A model generated the notes under the pieces. That model was not told the origin of the DNA. It did not search any database and saw only the letters and a list, made by a program, of their open reading frames with translations. A program made the translations under genes and the position numbers. From the NCBI RefSeq assembly GCF_003990975.1, contig NZ_RZJR01000008.1, forward strand, positions 62,140-126,139: 64,000 nucleotides of DNA. The letters are read 5' to 3'. This stretch comes from Cohnella sp. AR92. Its GTDB lineage: Bacteria > Bacillota > Bacilli > Paenibacillales > Paenibacillaceae. Positions 1 to 7,300 of this stretch are shown in pieces; position 1 is the first letter of the stretch; each line of letters starts with the position of its first letter.

Positions 1-672
1 AGCCAGATGAGGAAGCACTCCGCTTAACGCTTTGCTGACACCCGTCGTTGTCGGAATGAGCGAGCTCGTGCAAGAACGAGCGCGGCGGAGATCCTTATGC
101 GGGTTGTCGAGGTGGTTCTGGTCGTTCGTATAAGAGTGAATCGAGGTCATCCAACCGCTCTCGATTCCGAACGCCTCCTCCATGACCGAGAGAACGGGAG
201 CTAGGCAGTTCGTCGTGCAGGAAGCCGCGGAGAGAAGCCGGTGAACGGATGGATCATACTGCTCTTCGTTCACTCCCATGACGACGGTCAGATCCAAGTC
301 CCGGCCCGGCGCCGTCAGCAGCACTCGTTCCGCTCCCGAGGCGAGATGCTGCTGCAGAGCGGCACGATCCTTGAACTTGCCGGTCGAGTCGATAACAAGC
401 TCGACTCCGAGCTCTCTCCAAGGCAGCTTGGCCGGATCCCTCTCGGATACGATCCGAACGCTTTGCCCGTTGATGATCAAACGATCCTTCTCGACCTCCA
501 CAACAGCGTCCCACTTGCCGTGAACGGTATCGTATTGGAGCAAGTGCGCCAATGTCTCCACCGTACAAGTTGTGTTGATGACCTTCACCTGGATGTTCGA
601 GGACGGCATCCCCATTGCTCTTCGAATGCTGAGCCTGCCGATTCGTCCTGTTCCGCTGATCGCAACGTCCAC
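1..672 (-). CDS. gapB: Glyceraldehyde-3-phosphate dehydrogenase, GapB-type, N-terminal part
   Basis: Cytosolic enzyme interconverting glyceraldehyde-3-phosphate and 1,3-bisphosphoglycerate. The window holds the first 224 residues; the rest lies beyond base 1. Seen: dinucleotide-binding GTGRIGR at residues 7-13, and the active-site block SCTTNC at 151-156 with catalytic Cys152. The residues after the second beta strand read INTTC, without the Asp usual in NAD-specific GapA, followed by ETLAHLLQYDTVHG. Together with the SYTNDQ..DNPHKDLRRAR segment, this matches the NADP-preferring, gluconeogenic GapB branch (family knowledge). The start is GTG at 672, behind a GGGGGAG site five bases upstream. 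The cofactor preference is inferred, not shown. Confidence 0.9.
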   Translation of the reverse strand, partial: MDVAISGTGRIGRLSIRRAMGMPSSNIQVKVINTTCTVETLAHLLQYDTVHGKWDAVVEVEKDRLIINGQSVRIVSERDPAKLPWRELGVELVIDSTGKFKDRAALQQHLASGAERVLLTAPGRDLDLTVVMGVNEEQYDPSVHRLLSAASCTTNCLAPVLSVMEEAFGIESGWMTSIHSYTNDQNHLDNPHKDLRRARSCTSSLIPTTTGVSKALSGVLPHLA

Positions 673-702
673 GACTTCTCCCCCTTTATTTAGTGTGTCT
701 TA

Positions 703-765
703 ATTATATATATGACTCATATTAAAAGCAATATGCGGGCTAATAAGAACTTTTTATGACTCATA
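703..765 (-). promoter_or_regulatory. gapB promoter with duplicated palindromic operator
   Basis: A sigma-A type promoter faces gapB: -35 TTGCTT (726-731), 17-bp spacer, -10 TATAAT (703-708). The 11-bp palindrome TATGACTCATA sits inside the spacer (711-721). It recurs identically at 755-765, with centres 44 bp apart, or about four helical turns. The arrangement suggests a repressor binding both sites cooperatively. In Bacillus subtilis gapB is repressed by CcpN, but these sites do not fit the CcpN consensus as I know it, so the regulator is unassigned. Confidence 0.75.
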
Positions 766-800
766 TAAAGAGATTTTAATTGCATATATGAGGAATAGTC

Positions 801-872
801 GGAGATGTTGCCCGTATGGCATTATTTTGGCGGGCCCAGGCCCTCCAACGGCTGGAGATGTTGCCGTATGGC
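801..872. repeat. Imperfect direct repeat, 19-20 bp, two copies
   Basis: The sequence beginning GGAGATGTTGCC and ending GTATGGC occurs at 801-820 and again at 854-872. The copies differ by one extra C in the first. They lie upstream of the gapB promoter and downstream of the cupin terminator. I see no convincing gene in this stretch. Confidence 0.6.
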
Positions 873-930
873 TGCTCAGGGAAACAAACAGTCGTATTCG
901 GCGGAAAATTCGCAGATCAGCCGAGAAAAA

Positions 931-964
931 ATCAAAACCCCGGCTCGATTATCGAGTCGGGGTT
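931..964 (-). terminator. Rho-independent terminator of the cupin transcript
   Basis: A 13-bp stem (936-948 with 952-964, one G-T pair) is followed on the minus strand by TTTTGATTTTTT. It would end transcription from the cupin gene. The roughly 235 bases between the cupin stop and this hairpin hold no gene I can support. Confidence 0.85.
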
Positions 965-1200
965 AGGATAAACGCAGCACAATGGCGGTTGAAGCACATC
1001 TTGCTGGTCCTAGTCGGGTTAAGCCATCTGTCATCGATTAAACAGGACGTCCCTGCTTCATCGCGTCGTCCATGATCACCTGTCGCTCTCTCCCTAGAGT
1101 TTGGTTCGCCGTATCATGCACCCTTTTCCAAGGCTGCCTCCGAACTTCAGCTCTCCTGCAAGACGAACGTTCGGCATTTATTCTACTTGAGGAGTATCCC

Positions 1201-1557
1201 TCAATCGCCGTGCAGCTCCAGCAAAGGCTTCAATTCCTCGCCTTCCAATACCAACACGGTCATTCCTTGCTCGGAGCCCGATTCGTGCTGTTCGCCGGCT
1301 TCCCAATACGCCGCCATCCCGGAGCGAATCTCAACCTTCGTCCCTTCTCGGCCGACAACCCAACCCTCTCCGTTAAGAACGAGGAACAATTGATTGACGG
1401 GAGCTTCATGGGCGCCGACAAGACCGGAGGGTCCTACGAAAATACAGCCGATGTGAAGAGTCTTCTCATAATCGACGATTCGAGCAAAAGAAGCCTCGCG
1501 GCTATTGAAGCTGGTGATCGGTTTGCCGAGCTGCTTGGACAGACGATATAATCTCAC
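1201..1557 (-). CDS. Small cupin-domain protein
   Basis: A 118-residue single-domain cupin (double-stranded beta-helix). Seen: a first motif-like segment with HEAPVNQLFLVLNGEG and a second with W-E-A-GEQHESG, spaced as in the RmlC-type cupin fold. Only part of the usual metal-binding His/Glu set is obvious, so metal binding and catalysis are uncertain. It could bind a sugar or effector instead. The start is GTG at 1557 behind GGAGG ten bases upstream. That GTG overlaps the TGA of an upstream reading-frame remnant (GTGA), implying former translational coupling. A strong terminator follows. The substrate is unknown. Confidence 0.7.
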   Translation of the reverse strand: MRLYRLSKQLGKPITSFNSREASFARIVDYEKTLHIGCIFVGPSGLVGAHEAPVNQLFLVLNGEGWVVGREGTKVEIRSGMAAYWEAGEQHESGSEQGMTVLVLEGEELKPLLELHGD

Positions 1558-1724
1558 GTTATCAGTACCTCCATCACCCTATTTACTCTCTCTTCAACCG
1601 TCTGCTCGCCTTCGATTCGAAGGATCGGGCAGGCAAGCTCAGACATCCGCTTCTCGTGAAGAACCCGGCTTCTACCATTCATTCCCGCTTCTTCGTAGAG
1701 TGCAGCCCAACCGCTCCGTGAGAA
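1554..1724 (-). pseudogene. C-terminal remnant of a P-loop kinase-like gene
   Basis: An open frame of 56 codons runs into the cupin start with a GTGA overlap. It reads WAALYEEAGMNGRSR followed by CPILRIEGEQTVEERVNRV, a pattern like the C-terminus of small nucleoside/sugar kinases or AAA-type P-loop kinases. An in-frame TGA lies at 1725-1727. No start codon with a ribosome binding site and no Walker A motif precede it, and intergenic repeats begin 75 bases further on. I read it as the tail of a deleted gene that once formed an operon with the cupin. The family assignment is tentative. Confidence 0.45.
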
Positions 1725-1798
1725 TCATTGAAGCATCAGCTTATTTTACCTTATTCCACCATTGGGCGGAACACCGTATTTGCGCTACCCTCAGGCTC

Positions 1799-1981
1799 TA
1801 ACGGATATGGGAGACCTTATTTCGCCCAGAATCGCGGCTTTTGGATTTTAACGGAACGGAGAGACCTTATAACAACGAATACAGCCCAAAACACATGAAT
1901 TTTCAAATATAAAGGGCTAGAATATCCGTTAGATTTTAAAAGGCGCGTTTTCAGGGTTATAAAGGACCGGTAGTTCCGTTA
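1799..1981. repeat. Intergenic repeat array, 50-bp period, copy A
   Basis: Two forward copies of a 22-bp module (TAACGGA...GAGACCTTAT) start at 1799 and 1849, exactly 50 bp apart. Two inverted copies (ATAAAGG...TCCGTTA) end at 1931 and 1981, again 50 bp apart. Forward and inverted pairs could fold on each other into a large stem. The same design recurs at 22171-22353, with two inverted copies at 47819-47891. No protein is encoded here. Confidence 0.8.
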
Positions 1982-2030
1982 GAGGTACAGCGGTCGTTTG
2001 GAAGAAGGCACGACCTTCGCCGGAAAACGC

Positions 2031-2141
2031 TCAGCAGCCGCCGGAAGAGGCTCGGCAATCGCCGGGGATCGGACTGCAGTCGCAGCCACGGCAGCGGCAG
2101 ATGCACGGCATGCCACAGGAGACGCACTGAGCCTCCGCCAA
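2031..2141 (-). other. Cysteine-rich short open frame downstream of cysK
   Basis: From a TTG at 2141 to a TGA at 2031-2033 one frame encodes 36 residues, nine of them cysteine, including CVSCGMPCICRCRGCDC. It begins ten bases beyond the T-tract of the cysK terminator and has no clear ribosome binding site. The DNA is locally rich in GCA/GGC triplets, so the cysteines may be a by-product of low complexity. I cannot call this a gene; it is recorded because the composition is striking. Confidence 0.2.
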
Positions 2142-2150
2142 ATCCGCGAC

Positions 2151-2185
2151 AAAAAAAACGACCGCACCTCGTGGAAGGTGCAGCC
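2151..2185 (-). terminator. cysK terminator
   Basis: A 10-bp stem with two G-T pairs (2160-2169 with 2176-2185) and a six-base loop is followed on the minus strand by eight T residues (2151-2158). It starts about 20 bases after the cysK stop codon. Confidence 0.9.
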
Positions 2186-2206
2186 GCCTTTGCAGCGATA
2201 TCGCTC

Positions 2207-3142
2207 TTACTCCGTTGGGAACAGAGGCGTGGACAAGTAGCGCTCGCCGGTATCCGGAAGCAGGACGACGATCGTCTTGCCCTTGTTCTCCGGACGCTTC
2301 GCCAGTTGAAGCGCCGCTTGCGCGACGGCGCCGGAGGAGATGCCGACGAGCAGCCCTTCCGTTCGAGCCAGCTCGCGTGCCGTCTCGAACGCGTCGTCTC
2401 CCTTGATCGGGAGGATCTCGTCCACCACGTCGCGATTGAAGTTCCCGGGAACGAAGCCCGCGCCGATCCCTTGAATCTTGTGCATGCCCTTGTTGCCGCC
2501 CGACAGCACGGCAGACTCGTAAGGCTCGACGGCCACGATTTGCACGGATGGCTTGCGCTCCTTGAGTACCTCGCCGACGCCGCTAACCGTGCCGCCGGTG
2601 CCGACGCCGGCTACGAAGATGTCGACTTCGCCGTCCGTGTCGTTCCAGATCTCGAGAGCCGTCGTGCTCTTGTGGATGTTCGGATTCGCCGGGTTGTTGA
2701 ACTGCTGCGGCATGAACGCGCCGGGAGTCGAGGCGACGATCTCCTCCGCTTTGCGAATGGCGCCTGCCATCCCTTCGTTCGCCGGCGTCAGCACGAGTTC
2801 CGCTCCCAGCGCGAGCATAAGCTTGCGGCGTTCGATGGTGAAGCTCTCCGGCAAGGTGATGATCAGTTTATAGCCGAGCGCGGCTGCCGCGAACGCAAGC
2901 CCGACGCCGGTATTGCCGCTGGTCGGTTCGACGATGACCGATCCGGGCTTAAGCAAGCCCTTCTCTTCGGCTTCCTTGATCATCGCGTATCCGATGCGAT
3001 CCTTAACGCTGCCGGCCGGGTTGAAATATTCCAGCTTGGCGACGATCTTCGCTTCCAGCTTGTGATTTTCGGTAAAATGGCCCAGCTCCAGTAGCGGAGT
3101 GTTGCCGATCAGATCCGTTAGTCTCTTTGCGATTCTTGCCAA
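2207..3142 (-). CDS. cysK: Cysteine synthase A (O-acetylserine sulfhydrylase)
   Basis: A PLP enzyme making L-cysteine from O-acetylserine and sulfide in the cytosol. At 311 residues it has the usual CysK length. Seen: [11 protein letters not shown] with the Schiff-base lysine at about residue 47, the substrate loop PTSGNTG, the phosphate-binding GTGGT loop and the C-terminal [10 protein letters not shown]. The start is TTG at 3142 with GGAGG eight bases upstream; no ATG fits. It is monocistronic, with its own promoter and a strong terminator. CymR-type control would be expected in this group, but I cannot define a site with confidence. Confidence 0.95.
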   Translation of the reverse strand: MARIAKRLTDLIGNTPLLELGHFTENHKLEAKIVAKLEYFNPAGSVKDRIGYAMIKEAEEKGLLKPGSVIVEPTSGNTGVGLAFAAAALGYKLIITLPESFTIERRKLMLALGAELVLTPANEGMAGAIRKAEEIVASTPGAFMPQQFNNPANPNIHKSTTALEIWNDTDGEVDIFVAGVGTGGTVSGVGEVLKERKPSVQIVAVEPYESAVLSGGNKGMHKIQGIGAGFVPGNFNRDVVDEILPIKGDDAFETARELARTEGLLVGISSGAVAQAALQLAKRPENKGKTIVVLLPDTGERYLSTPLFPTE

Positions 3143-3189
3143 CTAGATGACCTCCATTGTCGTTCCTGCATTCCTAAGTATCCCTTAAA

Positions 3190-3218
3190 ACTCTATCATT
3201 CCGGTCGGTAAAATTCAA
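3190..3218 (-). promoter_or_regulatory. cysK promoter
   Basis: -35 TTGAAT (3213-3218), 17-bp spacer and -10 TAGAGT (3190-3195) face cysK. They sit in the short gap after the LysE-family gene, so cysK is probably transcribed independently. Confidence 0.55.
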
Positions 3219-3247
3219 ATCAGCCAATTATCCCCCGCTGCGAGCGT

Positions 3248-3859
3248 CTAGAAGGACCAAAGCAAATAAACGGCCGCCGCCCACATGACGAGGGCAGACA
3301 GCTTGTTAAGAGCGCCAAGGAATCGGCCGCTTCGGTCTTGGCTTCCGATCAAACGTCCTATTGCCGCCAGTCCGAAGAACCAGAGCCACGATACGATAAC
3401 GCAAGCGAGCGCGAAGACCAGCTTCTCCGCCCCTTCGTAGGACAGTGAACTGGTCCCTATCACGCCTACGGTATCCAGGATCGCATGCGGATTCAGCAGC
3501 GAAACCATCAGCGTATATCCGATCCGCTTGCGTCTCGATTGTCCTCGCTGCGAATCCTTCTCCGAAGGAGCAGCCGGCTTCGCGCGCCAACCGATCCATC
3601 CCATATACAGGAGAAAAAGGACTCCGAAAACGAGCAGCAGAGTCTTCATCCAGCTTAAACCGAGCACGAGCAGCGAGACGCCGGATACGGCAAGCGCAAT
3701 CAGCAGCGTATCGCAGACAGCCGCGGCGGCGGCCACGGGAATGACCGCGGCATATCTCGGGCTCAGCGCCCCTTGCGAGAAAATAAAATAATTCTGTACC
3801 CCAAGGGGGAGAATCAGCCCTAACGAGAGGACGATCCCGTGAAGGAACGCTGCCGTCAT
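3248..3859 (-). CDS. LysE/ArgO-family amino-acid exporter
   Basis: A 203-residue integral membrane protein with about six hydrophobic segments. It begins with the family-typical N-terminus (HGIVLSLGLILPLGVQNYFIFSQG) and has the conserved SLLNPHAILDTVGVIG segment in the middle. LysE/ArgO proteins export basic or other amino acids by proton antiport; the substrate here is not determinable. The start ATG lies 15 bases after the GNAT stop with only a weak GAGCGG site, suggesting translational coupling to that gene. No dedicated regulator is adjacent. Confidence 0.8.
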   Translation of the reverse strand: MTAAFLHGIVLSLGLILPLGVQNYFIFSQGALSPRYAAVIPVAAAAAVCDTLLIALAVSGVSLLVLGLSWMKTLLLVFGVLFLLYMGWIGWRAKPAAPSEKDSQRGQSRRKRIGYTLMVSLLNPHAILDTVGVIGTSSLSYEGAEKLVFALACVIVSWLWFFGLAAIGRLIGSQDRSGRFLGALNKLSALVMWAAAVYLLWSF

Positions 3860-3874
3860 CCGCTCAACCCGTTC

Positions 3875-4303
3875 TTATTCTTCTATGTTAACCGTATAGG
3901 TGCATTTGAAGCGTTCGATTCCCGGGACCGATTCTCCCAGGCTCTCGATAACGAAGCCGATGTTGCGGAAGAATTCGACCGACTCCTCGTCGGTCTCCGC
4001 CAGAATGACGTCGGGAGCCTCCCAATCCAGCAGTTCGAGAACCGCCATTCTTCCGAATCCTTTGCCTCGCTCCTCCGGAGCAATGGCCAGATGATTGATC
4101 TTAAGCACGTTATCTTCGTTCACTTCATATCCGACGATCCCGATAAGCTGCTCCTCATTCACGTATCCCATCATATCCAGGCGGTTGTCCGTCCGGTACG
4201 CTTCGATCACTTCCGGCAGCTTCTCCGGATCCGGCAGTACGGACAACTCGATCAATTCCGCCACTTCAGGCTGTTCCAGCTTCGCTCTCAGGTCGATTAA
4301 CAA
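3875..4303 (-). CDS. GNAT-family N-acetyltransferase
   Basis: A single-domain GNAT protein of 142 residues from the chosen start. Seen: the acetyl-CoA pyrophosphate loop LAIAPEERGKGFGRM (motif A), a preceding beta strand with INHLA, and a C-terminal EFFRNIGF motif (motif B). I chose TTG at 4303 because GGAGAG lies seven bases upstream and the protein then begins MLIDLRAKLEQPEV, a typical GNAT N-terminus. A longer frame from TTG at 4318 lacks a site. It is probably cotranscribed with the LysE-type exporter, which hints at acetylation of an amine or amino acid, but the substrate is unknown. Confidence 0.8.
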   Translation of the reverse strand: MLIDLRAKLEQPEVAELIELSVLPDPEKLPEVIEAYRTDNRLDMMGYVNEEQLIGIVGYEVNEDNVLKINHLAIAPEERGKGFGRMAVLELLDWEAPDVILAETDEESVEFFRNIGFVIESLGESVPGIERFKCTYTVNIEE

Positions 4304-4374
4304 TCTAATTCTCTCCAATCCAATCGTTCATTCAAGTGTCAGAGCCTCTAACTCCGCTACCCTCTATTAGACCA

Positions 4375-7300
4375 TTAATTCGCCCAAAATACCAATGATT
4401 TGCGATCCAGCTCGGCCCCCAATTGAAGGAGTTGAGCTCCTGCCTCGGTAACTCCCGCCTCTTGTCCATTCCACGCTTCGATCACCAGCTTCACCGTGCC
4501 CTGAAGCCTCAGGATCGCGAGGAACGCCGCCTTAAGCCGCGCCGCTTCAACGGGAGCAGCCGCCCCCACCGCTTCATCCTCCGCTAACGAGTAGACCCGC
4601 CGGCCGTTATTTTCGACCCAGTAGGCCCATCTCCCCCCGCGGAGCAGCAGGAAATTCCCCGGCTTGCGCGAGTAAGAAGCTCCTTGCCCGGTCTCCGGCC
4701 AATCCATCAATAATCCGTAGGGATTGGCGGGATCCGCGGCGGATACGATCGTGAAAGCTTCCTCCTCGACAGCCGGCCGGGACGGCGAGCCGCGAACGGC
4801 TTCAGCGATTTCTTTGGTGGTGAATTGCAAGGCAGCATCGCCGTGAATATAAACGCCTCGGGTCAACGCCCCCCATTCCTCCAGCCGCTTCAGCACCGGA
4901 TAGAACGAATCCCAATCGAATGGAGCGACTTTCGCGACGAGCTCCTTGTTGATGAGCCCGTAGCTCTGCAGAAGATGATGCGCCCAATGCACGGCCGACG
5001 CTTCCCGCGAATCCTTCTGCTTGCCCGGGTTTCCCGCCGCAGCCGGATCGGAATCGTCCTGCGCGACTTCCTTCCCGGCCAGCTCGCCGGTCCAGTACCA
5101 TCTTCCGAAGCCCGAGCCTGCCCGGCCTGCGGCCGTCTTGCGAGTCCTCGAGGGAAGGGCGGCCAGACGCATCGGCGCGAACTGGTCGTTGGAGACATGG
5201 CCCTCCCACACGAGATCGAGAAGCTCGTCCAGCAGCTCGGAAGGAAGCTTGTTCTCTTCGCGGGCCAATCGGGTCAGGAAGCTCGCTCCGTTCTCCTTGA
5301 GCCTCTCCAGCAGCTTCGGATGACGGGACGTCTGCGTCTCCTTCTTAAGGAAGGGGCTGTACAGAGCTTTGTTGTCCGCGAGGAAAAAGGCGATTTTGCC
5401 CTCTTTGTCCCCCTCTTCCTTCTTCCCCAGCCAGACGATCTCTCCGCTTGCGCACAGCTCGTCGAGTTCGTCCTTCCGATAACGTATCATTCGGGCGGGA
5501 AGAAGCAGCGACTCCCAATGGGACAGAGGAGCATACAGTCCCTGCAGCCGCTCGATGACCTGAAGCAGGCCATGCGCCCCTTCCTTCCGGGTCTCTTGCA
5601 GAAGCGATTGCATGGAGACGATCTGCGCGCACCATCGGGAGGCGTCGACGGCTTGGGCCTGATCCCTCGCTTCATGGATCGATAAGCGAACCATCCGGGA
5701 GGCGAGCTTCGAGCTTGTCCAGATTCTCTCTTCCTCATGCGCGGCGTGAGGAGCTCGTTCCACCACGCCGCGCTGCCTCATGTCCGCTATGGCCGTCTCC
5801 GCCTGCTTAAGAGACAAAGACGGATACCGTTCGCAGAGCTGAAGCTCCGTAAAGGAGAGTACCTGCTCGGAATATCGGTCCAGAATAAACGTCCGCGAGG
5901 CAGCCTTCTCCGGGAACGCCGCGTAGATCACTTCTTCATCCGAGCAGATCCATCTTAGCTCCCCGTCATCGGTCAGATCGATCGCCTTCGCGCGCCCCCG
6001 CTGTTCCAGCTCCTCCAGCCAGAGGAGCGCCTGCGGGTTCTTCGCCAGCTTGAGCACTTCATCCGCGGTCAGATCCCCCCGCTGCTTCAGCAGCCGGTAC
6101 AAACCGTCCGCATCGGCTGCCGCGCCCGCCTCCTCGATGCGCCGTTGCTCCGTCTCGAGAACGGACGGCGATATCGCGCTGCCCAGCTGCTCTTGCCCGA
6201 ACAGCTGGCCGGCCAGCTCTTTGCTGACATTCAGCAGCTGGAGCTTGATCGAATCGTCCAATCCGTCCCCTTCGTAAACCTTCATGTTCACGTAATCGGC
6301 TATGTATTGGGATGCGAACGTAGACGGATGCGGAGTCTCTTTGACCACGATCTCTATCTCGCCTGCCCGGATCGCTTCCAGCACGCGCTTTAAGTTCTCC
6401 ATGTCGAGATAATCGAACAGGCTTTCGCGCATGGCTTCCCGCAAATATGGGAAGTGCTCGGCATACGGCATGGCCGACCTCAGCAGCTCCTCTCCCCGCA
6501 GTCTTTTCTGCCAGAGCGGGGTGCGGGTGAAGCTGCGCGACAGCAGCAGCGACGTCTCCGCGATCCGGCGGAACGCCAGCCCCAGCAGAGGCGAGCCGGT
6601 GATCGCTTCGGCGAGCAGCTGCTCCAGCCGGTCGGCGGACACTTGCCGGATCAATTGGAACCAGGTCGCGTCCCATTCGGGCAGCACGAATTCGATTCCG
6701 TTGTCCTTGGCGTTGCCATACAGGCGATAGGGCAGCACCTGCTCCAGCTGCCTCTCGATGGCGAGCAGCCAGGCTCGGTTCACCTGGCGGCCGAAGTAAT
6801 TGTGCAGGATGACGTGAGTCTGGTTCATGACATCCTTGTAATGCTCGATCACGATGCGGCGATCGCTCGGCAGCCCGCAGAAGTCCCGCTGGGAGCGGAT
6901 CAAGAGGATCAGCGCGGCCGCGCTCGCTTCGTCCAGCGAATAGTCTTCCTCCAGCCATCGGCGGGCCAGATCCTCTCTCTCCTTCTGCTCCGCGGCGCCG
7001 AGCTCGGCGTCTCCCAGCCGGTCCGAGAGCTCCTCGACGAAAGCGCCGATCTCATGTCCCAGCTCGAACGATCGGCCGCCGGATTCGGCTCGCCAGAACG
7101 GAACCTCGCTGAAGCGGTTGCCCGCTTCCGACACGTACACGCGGTCCTGCTTGATCTCGCGGATCATCCAAGAGCTCGTTCCCAACTGGAACACGTCGCC
7201 GACGCGGCTCTCCTGAATGAATTCCTCGTCCAGCTCTCCGAGGTGAACGCGGCTCTCAAGATGATGGACGGGATAATTGCCGCTGGAAGGAATCGTCCCC

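Noticed and set aside
1038..1121. 27-codon frame ending VIMDDAMKQGRPV between the cupin stop and its terminator
   Set aside because: Looks mildly protein-like, but the only in-frame start is a GTG with GGAGG 15 bases away, and no family is recognisable.
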